Below are positions 22,601-33,229 of a stretch of 64,000 nucleotides of DNA, in pieces. The stretch's first letter is position 1. Every line of letters begins with the position of its first letter. Source of the DNA: Asterias rubens (lineage: Eukaryota; Echinodermata; Asteroidea; Forcipulatida; Asteriidae); assembly GCF_902459465.1 (NCBI RefSeq), contig NC_047073.1, positions 9,673,036 to 9,737,035 on the forward strand, written 5' to 3'. A program made the translations under genes and the position numbers. The notes below the pieces were generated by a model, which saw nothing but the letters and a program-made list of their open reading frames with translations, was not told where the DNA came from and ran no database searches.

Positions 22601-25600
22601 TGTTTTATATTATCAACCTCTCCCAATTACTCGTCACCAAGTAAGGTTTTATGCTAATAATTATTTTGAGTAATTACCAATAGTGTCCACTGCCTTTAAA
22701 GCCACTCTTTGTATGGGGCTCAAGAAGAACAATTATCAAATGTGAAAACTACTTGGGGGAGCTGAAGGTGGGAATTCATATTCCTCTTAAAACAATCTGG
22801 ATTTTAGGATGGAGGGAAACATGCACCAGGCAAGGAGTTCCAAAGAGATGCAGTACGTGGAATAAAGCTGTTGGAATGGCTTATTGTTCTACATCTTAGC
22901 AAATCAAGTGTGTATGGATGAGAAGAAGAAATAATCATAGATTTATGAAAGCTCATACTAACCAAGACGAATGGGGAAGTTGGCGATGTCATCGGCAGTC
23001 TGTTTCAACATCTCGTCCATTTCTGGGGTTGGCATGTAAGCCAAGTCCGTGACGGTGGTAAAGCCAGCCTTGGCGTAGGTCATCCACTGGTCACGGAGAC
23101 CCTGGGCGAGGGCTGCGGCGTCCGGTAAAGGAGCATTGCCCATGATCATCATGATGGCGGGCTCCTCGAAGACCTGCCCGGTCGGAAAGCCATTTGCATC
23201 TTTGACGATCGTACCCCCTGATGGACTTTCAGTGTTTACATTAATCTTTAAAAACAAACAGTCATATAAAAAGGCAAATAAAATCGAGTATGAGGGTCAT
23301 GTTGTATGCCTGTTGTAAATATGCTGGACGGTAGTATCAAAGACTGTGGTAAATATACACGAATTCACTTTGTTAATTTTGGTTTTTACCCCATACACCG
23401 ATGTGTGGTAGCACTGTGTACTTTCCCGAGTGCTGTGAAAAAAAAAAAAAAAATCACAGGCACATTACTCGGGTGGGATTCGAACCCACGACCCTTGCAA
23501 TTCTAGAGCAGTGTCTTACCAACTATACGACTACCGAGATTTAACTTTGAGTGATCTGCAGTCATTGTATGTACTCACCCCTGAAACGTCAAGAGCCGGG
23601 GTGTTAGCCCAAGCAACGTGGCCACTCTGGCCGACCACAACGATGGGAATCGTGGAGGAGAAAGTGTTGTCCAGGAAGGTGGCACTCAGAATGGGTAGAT
23701 CACTCATGAGTTCCGGGTCCCAACCGAAGAAGATGCCCCAGTCTCCGGCAGTCAGCCCGCTCATCGTGTCGGAAATCACTTCGTAGATCTCGCTGTAGTG
23801 CCTACAGATGGGTTTAATCACACGCAACAAAAGGTTCATACTCCGGACTTAGTCTCACAGGCCCTTTTCGAATCCACGGCTTCGGCCTTGGATTCAGCTT
23901 CAGGCTTGTTCATTGAATCCCGGAGCACGTACGCAAAGCACGCGCAATAATTTTCAAAACACCCGCCGAATCTGGAACCGTAGCTGTGGTTTTGAAAAGG
24001 GCTTGCGAATTCTGGTTTTGTTAGTCACCGGTAGAGGGCGCCATTCAAGGCTAATATTGTCTACTTGAACCTCAAAATGTCAAAAATCTTTGTAATGTTT
24101 CATAGCTTTCTATTGTGTCATTCAAGCAGCTTTTTCACTTGGTGTATCTCAATATAAAACAAACCTGTGAAAGTTTGGGCTCAATTGGTCATCGAAGTTG
24201 CAAGAGAAGATTATTGAACGAGTTGTGTGCTTTCAAATGCAAATTAAAAGGCTTCAGCTGAAGTTTTTAATCATTTGAGTGATACAAATACCTCTTTCTC
24301 AAAAAAAAAACTAAGTTATTTGAGAGGCAGCTCTCCATTGCTCGTTATCAGGTGCATGTTTATGCTAGCAATAATATGAGTAATTACCAAAAGTGTCCAG
24401 TGCCTTTGAAAAAGATTTTTGGTTTTTTTTACCTGTAAGTCAAGGCGCTGATGTTGACGTACTGGCAACCCATGAGGGCGCACTGTATAGCGTGTTGATG
24501 TGGCTCGATGAAACCAGGCAGGAGAGTCTGCTTGTTTAGGAACAGGACCTCGGTGTCCGGGCCGGCGAAGCGGAACACCTGCTCGATCGTACCCACGGCT
24601 AAGATGGTGTCCCCGGCCACGGCTAGTGCCTCGGCCTGCGGGTGGTTCTCATTCATGGTGATGATATTACCCCCGTAGAAGATGGTGGTGGCCCTCATAC
24701 CCATGGAAGACCCTTTGGAAAGAGTAAAACATGCCTTCAATAAGTGATATCAAAGGGGAAAAAGTATTTGAAACAAAACTCCTTTGAACATCCGAATTGT
24801 CGTTCCCTGTTTTCAATAGACTTTAAAAGAACACGTTGCCTTGATTCGGTCGAGTTGGTCTTTGAAAAGTGTTTGTAACCGTTTGTTATAAAATGCATAT
24901 GGTTAGAAAGATGTTTAAAAAGTAGAATACAATAATGATCCACACACATTTGCCTCGAAATCGCGTGGTTTTCCTTTTACTTTGCGAACTAACACGGTCG
25001 GCCATTTATGGGAGGTAAAAATTGGACTCCCATAAATGGCCAACCCTGTTTGTTGACAAGATAAAGCGAAAACCACGCAATTTCGAGTGCTACTTGTGTA
25101 GGAGTAACTATAGAATATAGGGCCACCCCTAACCCTGTGTAGTGTCAGTTGAAGCACTGCGGGGAGGACTGGGTAAATCTAATGTGGCCCTGTATTCTAT
25201 AATTGTACCCAGATATTCTACTTTTAAAATATCTTTCTAATCATATGCATTTTATAACAAACGGTTACATACGCTTTTCAAAGACCAACTCGACCGATCC
25301 AAGGCAACGTGTTCCTCTAAGTTTCTCAAATTTGAACATTGGGTCGCTTTGGTTGTGTTTTAACAAACGCTAGAGGCAGTGGACACTATTGGTAATTACT
25401 CAAAATAATTGTTATGATAAAAGCTTTCTTGATTACAGGTAATGGGGAGAGGTTGATTGTATAAAAGATCGTGAGAAACGGCTCCCTCTCTGAAGTGACA
25501 TAGTTTTAAAAATAAAAATAAAAAGTAATTTTCCCCGAATTTGATTTCGAGACCTCAGATTATAGAATTTGAGGTCTCGAAATCAACCATCTAAACGCAC

Positions 25601-27117
25601 ACAACTTCGTGTGACAAAGGTGTTTTTTCTTTCATTATCTCGCAACTTCGACGACCAATTGAGCTCAAATTTTCACAGGTTTGTTATGTTATGCATATAA
25701 TATTTAATATATATTAAATAATGAATAGGGTAGATGGCCTTAGCTTTCGATCCAATCCGGACCTTCTTCAGAGGCATAAAACAAGTACAAACAAATACAT
25801 ATCCATTTATAGAAAAAGAGAGGGGGAAAGGGATTAAGGAAAGGATCCAGAAAGAAGCGGGAAAATAACAGCCAATCAAAGTTCCTATTTCAGAAACAAT
25901 ATTGGTGGCTAAGAACCAATGGGAGTGAAGTGGCGAGGACAAAGGATGTTTAGAATGAAAGGAAGGGTTACTGGACCATAAATGTGGTAAAAGTATTGTT
26001 CGACAACAATGCAGGGAGACATGAAAGGGTAGGATTAGAGAGCAAGTTGCATCATGATGCAACTAACAATGGTCAATTAATAAGAATAGCAAGATCAGCA
26101 AGATCAAAGGTATGATGATTTTAAAAATAGGTATGAGGGACCTGTGGAAAAAAAGGGGGGGGGGGTTACTTACATCAGATAGTTACAGTGATGAATTTAT
26201 AAAAACAACTTTAAACTAGGTTAATTTATACTTTATGTACAGAATATATACAACATATAAGTTCTTAGGCAGAAGTGAAGTGGAGGGTAATGAGAGGTTA
26301 TTTAACACCAGTGTTTATGTTAAGTCCAAAGGGTTTGACTGTCTTGAGTTGGTGAATCCAGTGTGATTCTCTATTCTTGCGGTGTGTGTCATCACCATTG
26401 CAAGCTTCAATCACCAGAAGTTCAACATCAGTGACACTATGATTGGGGCTGTTGAAGTGTTGAATATTTATTATATATTGATATACACCAAGTGAGAAGA
26501 CTGGTCTTTGACAATTGCCAATAGTGTCCAGTGTCTTTAAAGCTATTATGTACGACTCAGAAATGAGTCAGGTCTGATCCATGAGGGTTTTGACCTAATT
26601 TGAGAATGCATTCAGTTTAACACCAGTGAAATAATGACACAATAATATGTTTTTCGTGGCTCAGAACTGGGATAATTTTCCGTAATTGTTTTTTCCCAGA
26701 ATTGCTTTTTAAGCGTGAACATAATACTGTTTGCATAAAAACATACTTAGTAACGAGCGGTGGAGAGCTGTTGCAACATTGTGATAAACGGCTCCCTCGG
26801 AAGTAACGTAGTTCTTTAGAAAGGGGTCATTTCTCATTCAGATGTTAAAAGACTTCAGGCCCGAAGCCATTGCATCTTAAACCACTCACGTTTTGTGCAA
26901 CAAGGGTGGTTTTTTCTTGTATAATTCTCTTGCAACTTCGACGACCAATTGAGTTAAAATTTCCACAGATTTCCTATTTTATGCATATGTTGGGATAAAA
27001 CTGCTCTTTGACAATTACCAAAGGTGTCTATATAGGGGCTTGTAATCAAATACCTTGTGAGGCTTGCTGGAAGCTACGCTTAGGGGCCTTGCTCGTGCGT
27101 TGTTGAAGACTAGCCAT
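19659..27117 (-). CDS. YtcJ-like amidohydrolase (amidohydrolase family 3)
   Basis: Seven exons: 27117-27054, 24712-24433, 23801-23579, 23245-22963, 22031-21616, 21055-20822, 20021-19659. All six junctions are GT-AG and the phases agree, giving 620 aa. The start is ATG 27,117 in a good context (TTCACCATGG). Family 3 enzymes are metal-dependent hydrolases of C-N bonds in a TIM barrel; the substrate is unknown here. Landmarks: N-terminal beta-sandwich strand (YGGNIITMNENHPQAEALAV, 34-53), metal motif PHQH (92-95), VADGSPHCGTA (346-356), IHCHGERSSEQVL (405-417), SFFVDHLRFYG (458-468), TIHQDHPTFPGSAAP (497-511), and the C-terminal LHGSLAAGKKADLVVLDKNP (559-578). A basic stretch at ~302-325 seems extra. 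No signal peptide or membrane segment is seen. The first exon carries only 21 codons. Introns hold SINEs and MITEs. No allantoinase or other named subfamily can be assigned. Confidence 0.93.
20410..20760 (-). repeat. Intronic repeat with a ~139-bp duplication
   Basis: GGGCACTATGTGGATTG, then TTCCTCC..AC..CTAAAACTGAAA, TCTTCTC, AGGGT.CTTGGCTA and AAGCCC recur at about 20,486 and 20,625. The first unit is preceded by TAGTGGTTTCTTTCCTCGCC, a tRNA-SINE-like head. It sits in the last intron, between 20,021 and 20,822. Confidence 0.7.
21366..21655 (-). repeat. Tandem partial copies of an exon-intron boundary
   Basis: Three related units begin with GCCTCAATTT at about 21,366, 21,482 and 21,552. The unit nearest the exon runs into the amidohydrolase exon 5 end and its donor (plus strand TTACCTGTTCGTAAGCTCTC at 21,612-21,631). 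The distal unit has the same order in decayed form (ACGTTCGTAAGCCCTTAAAG from 21,412, then TGTTCAGAGCTC). A coding end with its splice donor was therefore copied into the intron. Confidence 0.7.
22313..22700 (+). repeat. MITE family A copy, full length
   Basis: CTTAAAGACACTGGACACTA at the left and AGTGTCCACTGCCTTTAAAG at the right, TTAA at both ends, within the amidohydrolase intron between 22,031 and 22,963. Confidence 0.9.
23380..23545 (-). repeat. tRNA-derived SINE (family T), best copy
   Basis: Read on the minus strand: CTCGGTAGTCGTATAGTTGG (A box), CTCTAGAATTGCAAGGGTCG, then GGTTCGAATCCCACC (B box), a T-rich spacer and a tail GTGTATGGGGTAAAAACCAA. It lies 35 nt inside the intron after amidohydrolase exon 3. 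It matches 17,605 (+) and 51,455 (+). Confidence 0.85.
23850..24010. repeat. MITE family E, GCCCTTTTC termini
   Basis: The left end GGCCCTTTTCGAATCCACGG is inverted at the right as GCTGTGGTTTTGAAAAGGGC. Related elements lie at 42,680-42,840 and, less complete, at 45,295-45,430. Confidence 0.8.
24110..24412 (+). repeat. Diverged family A MITE, left end lost
   Basis: It retains CACTTGGTGTATCTCAATAT, TGGGCTCAATTGGTCATCGA and the right end AAAAGTGTCCAGTGCCTTTG. It lies in the intron upstream of amidohydrolase exon 3. Confidence 0.7.
24826..25322. repeat. MITE family B, full length with central insertion
   Basis: Long terminal inverted repeats: AAAAGAACACGTTGCCTTGA at the left, inverted as TCCAAGGCAACGTGTTCCTC at the right, through GTTTGTTATAAAATGCATAT and GTAGAATA. 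A second internal inverted pair is CCATTTATGGGAGG / CTCCCATAAATGG. About 90 bp after CTACTTGTGTAGGAGTAACT is absent from the copy at 28,852 and has its own short inverted ends (TATAGAATATAGGGCCACCC / TGTGGCCCTGTATTCTATAA), so it is probably a nested element. Confidence 0.85.
25372..26538 (+). repeat. MITE family A copy split by a retroelement
   Basis: The left part (GAGGCAGTGGACACTATTGG to TTGTTATGTTATGCATATA, ~25,372-25,700) and right part (TATTGATATACACCAAGTGA to CAATAGTGTCCAGTGTCTTT, 26,468-26,538) together make one normal family A copy. The ~760 bp between them is a Penelope-like fragment, so the retroelement inserted after the MITE. Confidence 0.85.
25715..26467 (-). mobile_element. Penelope-like retroelement, 3' fragment
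   Basis: On the minus strand, 26,467-26,298 is open and encodes HFNSPNHSVTDVELLVIEAC, then RESHWIHQLKTVKPFGLNIN, ending at TAA. This resembles the C-terminal GIY-YIG nuclease region of Penelope-like elements (R-E-x-x-W-I-H/Q-x-L-x-T ... G-L-N). About 580 bp of 3' UTR follows, containing CTCTGAAGAAGGTCCGGATT and GGATCGAAAGC near the end. The reverse transcriptase part is absent. Confidence 0.75.
26690..27030 (+). repeat. Diverged MITE of the A superfamily
   Basis: It shares GGCTCCCTCGGAAGTAACGTAG, CTTGCAACTTCGACGACCAA, ATGCATATGTTGGGATA and TTGACAATTACCAAAGGTGT with family A, but has a different centre (ACTTCAGGCCCGAAGCCATT). The same subfamily occurs at 54,640 and 58,590. It ends just downstream of amidohydrolase exon 1. 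Confidence 0.7.
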
Positions 27118-27308
27118 GGTGAATCTGCGGACTGGCAAAACTTCAATAGAAGATGAGTTGAGAGGTTGAAGATTACACAGGGTGGGTTTGCTACTAGAGG
27201 GATGACTGTGGCGTACCTGAGGTTGAGACCGCAAGTGACTCTTTCCTCTCGGTTTAGTGGTGTTTTAACTGTAAAAGGCTGCGCGGTAAAAGCGCCGAAA
27301 ACTCCGCA

Positions 27309-27760
27309 CTGGGCCCAATTTTATAGAGCTGCCGAAGCCAAACAAAATTGCTTAACAATTTTTGCTTAGCTGAAATGAGCAGGATACCGGTCACAAATTG
27401 TACGTGAGATATGGTTACTACGGCTGGCAACCGTAATCTGGGCCCAATTTCATAGAACTGCTATTTTAAGCACAAAACTCTTCTTAGCATGAAATTCTTC
27501 CTTGATAAAAACAGGATTACCAACCATATTTCTACGTGATTTTTAGGATAGAAGCAAACAACAGCTGAAAACCAGCAACAAGCAATATGCAACCAATGGA
27601 AATTTGGTTGGTAATCCTGTTGTTTATCAAGAAAGACATTTCATGCTTAGCAAATTGTTGTGTTTAGCCGCGCTATGAAATCGGGACCCTGGTGTAAAGC
27701 ATTCCTGTGCTTAGCTAATTCACGGTGCTTAAGCAGCTCTATGAAAATGGGCCCCGGAGT
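27309..27760. repeat. Cluster of family D foldbacks
   Basis: Several GGGCCCAATTTCATAGAACT / GCTATGAAATCGGGACCC-type ends at 27,311, 27,441, 27,690 and 27,757. The element at 27,441-27,692 is complete, with inner pairing of GATAAAAACAGGATTACCAA and GGTAATCCTGTTGTTTATCA. It covers the sequence immediately 5' of the amidohydrolase first exon. Confidence 0.8.
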
Positions 27761-27769
27761 TGTGTCAAA

Positions 27770-28850
27770 ATGAAGTTCTTCTCCCCCACCCTTAATAGAA
27801 ATTACAAGTGGTACAGCACTCTGATTTCACTGGATAAATACTAGTAGCCTCGGGTCTTTGAACAGCTTGAAAGGGACTTTGTATCATGGTCCTGAGGGAG
27901 TAAGTTTGATAACTGGAAGTCGAAGACTAATCGCCATAAATGGCGATTTCTTTAGCCCAAATCAATCGTGCGTAAGATACACCTTTGTTACATTGTGTCG
28001 CCTTTGATCTTTTGTTCGCAGTGAGCATCTTTTAACTTCTATGAAGGGCCTTCATGATCGATTTAGTAGGCAGGGTCATTCTTTGTTAATACGGTGTCCC
28101 CAAAAAGCCATGGTCAAGAACACTCTATTCTACAGCCCTATATTGCAGCTTACATATGTTTGGCGTTTCAAATATTAAATTGTATTACGTCGTTCCTGAT
28201 TGGTACGAAATTCCACTTTTGCCCTTGTGACTAAACATTGCTCTCTATTTTTGCTGTGTCTTGGACGAACCCTGGTTTTTTGTTTATAGGTGGATATTAT
28301 TTTAACGTGTCTTGCTTTTTGGAAGTGCAACAAAACTCGCCAAACAATAAAAATGACAAGAACCACCCTAACTCATTTAGAGATTATCATTACATGGTGT
28401 TACCGCAAACTTTGCTATAATCGTATTTCCGTCATGCAAAGTTTAAAATCCTACTGTAAAATCTATTTATACAACCCCAACTCGAATTCACTCAGTCAGT
28501 TTCCCTCGTGCTTTACTATTTGAAGCCGAAAACTCATATGCCTCAGCTCCCTTTGACCTTTGTCACTATTGAAACTATTACCCAGTTTATTCTTGCGATG
28601 GCACCAATGGTCTTTCGTAGAGTGGCTATTGATTTGACTCATGTTTGTGTCCTACTTTTACCAGAATTAACCCCGAGTGTAATCTCTCTTCCTATTGATT
28701 ATCCAAGGCCATCAAAAGTTAAATAATAATTATTGATGGTCCATGAATACTTGAGCAAAACAACAAGAGAACAAGGTCCTAAATATTCAAAGCCCTTTTG
28801 TTTGGCAGTAGATAGTGCTTAACCCCTGTCAGGGTTGGATTTTACAAAAT
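27770..28850. other. No gene recognised
   Basis: Several overlapping ORFs of 60-77 codons on both strands without motifs or phased splice sites. GTTACCGCAAAC at 28,399 matches the repeat at 17,520 and 21,150. The rest is unassigned. Confidence 0.4.
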
Positions 28851-28851
28851 A

Positions 28852-29233
28852 GTTAAAGGAACACGTTGCCTTGGATCCGAGTCGAGTTGGTCTTTGAAAA
28901 GCGCTATGTAACCGTTTGTTCTAAAATCGGTATGGTTAGAAAGATGTTGTAAAAGTAGAATACAATGATCTACACAAATATGCATCGAAATTGCGTGGTT
29001 TTCGTTTTACCCTGTCGACAAACACGATCGGCCATTTATGGGGGGTCAAAAATTTGACTCCCATAAAATGGCCGACCGTGTTAGTTCGCGACGTTAAATG
29101 AAAACCGTGCAATTTTGAGTAATACTTGTGTGGATCATTATATTCTACATTTAAAACATCTTTCTAACATATGCATTTGAAACGCTTTTCATAGACCGAC
29201 TCGTCCGATCCAAGGCACCGTGTTCCTTTAAAA
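28852..29233. repeat. MITE family B, full length
   Basis: TTAAAGGAACACGTTGCCTT at the left and AAGGCACCGTGTTCCTTTAA at the right, TTAA at both ends. The centre has GGCCATTTATGGG / CCCATAAAATGGCC. About 382 bp. Confidence 0.9.
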
Positions 29234-29392
29234 GATAGTCGTACCTCGAGGGGGTGATTTGGACAAAACAAGAAAATTCTCTTCAACTATTCTTTTCCGT
29301 GATTTTCGTACCCCTTTTAACAATAGACATCGTCCCGTAATTCACATTTTTTTACCCTAAAATCGTGCAACGTTTATCAAATGTGTTGCATT

Positions 29393-29490
29393 AAAGGAAC
29401 ACAATGCCTTGGATCGGTCGAGTTGGTCTTTGAAAAGCGTTTGTAATCGTTTTTTATAAAATGCATATGGGTAGAAAGATGTTGTATGCA
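29393..29490 (+). repeat. MITE family B left-end fragment
   Basis: TTAAAGGAACACAATGCCTT to GGGTAGAAAGATGTTGTATG, about 100 bp, then homology stops. Confidence 0.85.
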
Positions 29491-30190
29491 GGAGAATAAC
29501 CACAATCTAAGACTTGAATCAAGTCTACACCTCGTCCAACTCCGATTGTATTAGTCAATTCAGGCATCCTCTTCAATTTTATTTTATGTAACAAGCAAAA
29601 TTATTAATTTACTGATTATATTTTAAAAAAAAAAATTAATGGCTGTTAGCAAACTGCGTCCAACTAACACTACATGGTGTACATGTACTTGCAAAATAGT
29701 GTTACTGGCCTCACGTTTGGACCCTACTAAATAGCTACGTGAGAAGAATGAGATAATAAATCATGAATTCAGTTCAAAAGGATAAAAGTTTGTTTTCGTC
29801 ATATTATTATTCATCAAACTATAAGCCTTTACACAATTAAAATCTTCACAACAAAATGTATATGTATGGAAGGTACCAAACAGCACGTCACGGAGCCGAG
29901 TTGAAAAGTGACAATACCAAAGTGCAACCATCAGCCGTGAAGTTACATTATTATATGATGGTTGTCATAAGGATAAAAAGGTTGTTGTCGCCACAACCAA
30001 CCCCCCCCCCCTTGTATTCAACGAACCATGCGAATGCATAGATTTGTCAGGTGCATAACATTATGTCCCAGCCAGCTCTGTGACTTGTGTGTTTTTTACT
30101 AGTTTCCTCGCTCCTCAACCAAAGTGACTACAATACGTCTCTATTGAACAACAATTGTATATTTCGACATGGTTTTTATTTTCAGCTTTT
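29491..30190. other. No gene recognised
   Basis: AT-rich DNA with an A run at 29,620, a C run at 30,001 and a 61-codon ORF at 29,856-30,041 (+) that lacks motifs. Confidence 0.4.
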
Positions 30191-30199
30191 CCATAGATC

Positions 30200-30312
30200 C
30201 TGTTTTTTATGACTCCCAAAAATGGCCGACCGTGTTAGTTCGCAAAGTAAAAGGAAACCCACTCATTTTATTCTACTTTTACAACATCTTTCCAACCATT
30301 ATGTATTTTACG
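30200..30312 (+). repeat. MITE family B internal fragment
   Basis: TATGACTCCCAAAAATGGCC through TTTTATTCTACTTTTACAAC and CATCTTTCCAACCATTATG, matching the right half of family B. The terminus is missing. Confidence 0.8.
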
Positions 30313-30784
30313 CATGTAATGTTATTTACATAAAATAAGAAAATACTGGAACCCACGACCGGGCTAAGCATGTATCGTTTGGAACCTGGGTTTCTTTTAT
30401 ATGCGTTACATAACACATGGGACCAACGGCTTTACGTCCCATCCGAAGAATGAAGCAATGGTTAAATGACATCATAATTTTGTAAAGTTGAGAAAACTCC
30501 TTAACATCTTTTAACCCAGAGGTGCTCGGTCCAAGTTGTCAAACATAATGATAATGAAGTAAATTAATCACAAACAATGGAACCCCCATGAGCGGGCTAA
30601 GCACTGGCTAATCATACTAATATTTTGTAACCGTTGGAACCTACTTTATATCTTTGCCTGGTCAAACATCATTTAAAGGGGCATTACAGTATTACATTTA
30701 GTTTTAGCCCACAAACGTAAAGTTAAAAAGCAATATAAAGACTAGAAAATAGAGTGCTCTCATAGTGGTGCACTAGGTTTGATA

Positions 30785-31075
30785 CACACACATCTCAACG
30801 CGTGTTCAGGCTGTTAAGTCAACTTCTTAGTTTCTGTAAGTCGACTTGGTGAGATAAATTATGTCAGTTAGTCGACTGATCATTTTATCTAAGTCGACTT
30901 GGTGAGATAGATTATGTCAGTAAGTCGATTAACCATTTTATATAAGTCGACTTGGTGAAATAAATATTATGTTGTTAAGTCAACTGATTGTTTTTAGCAA
31001 GATACAATATGTCGGTAAGTTAACTTATTCCACGAAATAAGTCGTCTTGATGAGATAAATTATGTCGGTAACTCG
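30785..31075 (+). repeat. ~53-bp tandem repeat built on AAGTCGACTT
   Basis: TAAGTCGACTTGGTGAGATA begins at about 30,838, 30,890 and 30,943, with decayed units at 30,975 and 31,037. Each unit also has TTATGTCAGTTAGTCGACTG-like sequence. AAGTCGACTT is itself palindromic, so the array can pair with itself at many registers. Confidence 0.85.
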
Positions 31076-31464
31076 ATGTGTGGGATGGCACTCCTGGAGC
31101 TCCGTATGTTTGAGGCTACTTTCTTCTTTAACTTATAATGCATGCCTTTCTTACTACTCACAAGAATATTTTGACAAATAACAGCGGACTGAAGGGATCT
31201 CTGATGGTGAAATCAGCGTGTGTATGCAGTCCATGTTTGGGTAACTTTCGGATACCTTTGCATGTGTTGACATTGTGGTAGTCCATTTGCGAAACTTGCC
31301 CAGTACAGAATCCTAACACGGGACGATTCCGAATAAGGCATGGATCGTCATTTGGGTCAAAATGGGAAAATCACAAATTGGGTCGTTTCGTCGTCTGTTA
31401 TTTGTACTCGGAAAAAGCAAAACAAAAAAACTTTTCTGGAGATGGGAACAATTGGCATCAAGTG

Positions 31465-31676
31465 GATTTTCATGTTTTATGACTCCCATCTTAATGGCCG
31501 ACCGTGTTAGTTTCGAAAGTAAAAGGAAAACCACGCAATTTCGAGGCAAATTTGTGTGGATCATTTTATTCTACTTATACAACAACTCTCCAACCATTGT
31601 GCATTTTATAGCAAACGGTTACAAACGCTTTTCAAAGACCAACTCGACCGATCTAAGGCAACGTGTTCCTTTAAGC
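31465..31676 (+). repeat. MITE family B right half
   Basis: CATGTTTTATGACTCCCATC through CACGCAATTTCGAGGCAAAT and GGCAACGTGTTCCTTTAA. The long ORF at 31,362-31,961 runs through it and is therefore not a gene. Confidence 0.85.
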
Positions 31677-31702
31677 ACAAACATTTCACCAAAGTATACC
31701 AA

Positions 31703-32092
31703 AGCCCTTTTCACACGAGAACAGAAAACACGCGACCATCGATTTGGGCGCCAGTTGTCTGTCCCAAAGATTGCATGCGATTTCATGACAAACATTCACA
31801 CGATGTGTTTATGGTGTCAACCGATGACTTCTCTTTGTTCTCCCATTGTTTTTGTTTTTCAGACGTCTCCATTGGTTTTGTACACCAAATCGAAACAACG
31901 ATGTCTTCGGTGTGACTTTTTCCCGGATCCTTTTGTTAAAACCCTCTCCTTCTCGGTTTGAATGCGTGGACACGCCCACACACATCGCGTTCCCTGACGC
32001 CCCTCGCTTAGCAAGTTGGCGATTTCAATACACCGATAAGATTTCGTTCCCAACGACCATCTTTTAGTAAGCTCGTGTGAAACGTGAGCCCA
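31703..32092. repeat. TIR element with TTTCACACGAG ends
   Basis: The left end AGCCCTTTTCACACGAGAAC is inverted at the right as CTCGTGTGAAACGTGAGCCC. About 390 bp. CCATCGATTTGGGCGCCAGT lies near the left end. No coding capacity. Confidence 0.7.
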
Positions 32093-33056
32093 AATAACAT
32101 TTCACACGACCATTTTGTGACTGGTTTCCTGTTCATTTTCGAGTATTACCAACTTAAATGACTGCATGCTTCCTACTCTTTTTTTCAAAATCATAAAAAT
32201 ACAAAAAATATGTTGAGGCCCATGTAATTTATTTCGGAGGCTTGTGTTTGCTGATGGAAACACATCTCACTCAGCAAAACTATATAAATGGATTAGTACA
32301 ATGCAAAAGTCTACCACGGCGAGGGTTTGCTCGAAGGGCCCAGAATGTTTTAGCACTCAGTTGAAGATGCTATTTGATGCATTCTTATGCATCTACACGC
32401 TAAGAAAAAAATACCCAATGTTACGTAAAATTGTACACTTTGTGGTGTTCAAAAGGGAACATGGTCTTTTGGAGGGTAAAACGCTACGCAACAGAGGTTG
32501 CGTCGTAATTTACGCAATTTCTGTGTAAAACGGCTACCCAACTATTGCGTCAAATTTCATACCCAACTTTGTTGTGTCAATATGTACCCAACAATCGACT
32601 CTCCATTTACTCAGTAGTTGAGCACCACAACCCCAAGTGTTGAGTGAAAAAGAAGTAGTATATTTTGGCAGCAAACACGGACACTAATAAAACATTTTTT
32701 TTAAGCCATATACATTAAATTGGACTGGACAGTATAATTTCCGATTAATCTATGGTGATCACAACCTAATAACCACCTTGCATAAAACGACCGGAGAGGT
32801 TGTGTACATTCAGGGGGCGAAAACGAACCCAAAACTCTTGCGAGTATGGACACTGCTCTAGAATTGGGTTCGGGTCGCACCCGAATAATATGCACGTGGT
32901 ACTTTGTTCAAAGAGCTCGGGAAAGTATAAAGTGTTTACGCACATCGGTGAAAAATTAATTGTCTTATTCAATATAAACACCAAGCTGTATGGCAACAGC
33001 CAATCTCTCTCTCTCATAAACTTCTATTGTTAGAAATTTTACAAATCAAGAAGGTG
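32093..33056. other. Repeat-like, no gene
   Basis: 32,395-32,610 contains multiple TACCCAA/TTGGGTA and GCGTAA/TTACGC motifs (ATACCCAATGTTACGTAAAA, TACCCAACTATTGCG, TACCCAACTTTGTTG), a degenerate internal repeat. The rest is unassigned. Confidence 0.45.
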
Positions 33057-33178
33057 TGATTCAGTAACTAGACGACAATACGTATAGTAACTGTGGATCA
33101 GTGGTTCGCTTGGAAGATTTGAACCCGCGACATTGTGATTGCAAGTCCTGCAGTCTAACCACTAGACAATGCTGACAA
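33057..33178 (-). repeat. tRNA-derived SINE head (family Q)
   Basis: Minus strand: GCATTGTCTAGTGGTTAGAC (A box), CTGCAGGACTTGCAATCACA, then GGGTTCAAATCTTCCAAGCG (B box region). A second copy lies at 53,808-53,935 in the same orientation. CCA and clean acceptor pairing are missing, so this is not an active tRNA. Confidence 0.8.
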
Positions 33179-33229
33179 AAAGATAGGCGTTTTTAGTCAT
33201 AACTTAATTTATCTACTGAATTGCTTGTC

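Noticed and set aside
23450-23545. tRNA gene on the minus strand (A box, GGTTCGAATCC B box)
   Set aside because: The acceptor and anticodon stems do not pair well, a T-rich body and a conserved non-tRNA tail follow, and the whole unit recurs at 17,605 and 51,455; it is a SINE.
24711-24740. Amidohydrolase start at MKACFTLSKGSS
   Set aside because: This stretch is a polypyrimidine-AG acceptor (TTTTACTCTTTCCAAAG). A phased upstream exon with a good start context exists at 27,117.
25740-25790. Hammerhead ribozyme (CTGAAGA ... GAAA on the minus strand)
   Set aside because: CTGAAGA, a GGTCC/GGATC stem and GAAA are present, but the core-adjacent base pair is mismatched (A opposite C) and stems I and III cannot be formed with confidence. 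Only the looser hairpin-GAAA pattern is kept as a finding.
30838-31075. CRISPR-like array
   Set aside because: The ~53-bp units are contiguous with no unique spacers, and the genome is eukaryotic.
31362-31961. 199-codon ORF on the plus strand as a gene
   Set aside because: It runs through the right half of a family B MITE and into a TIR element; the translation includes repeat sequence seen at 24,826 and 28,852.
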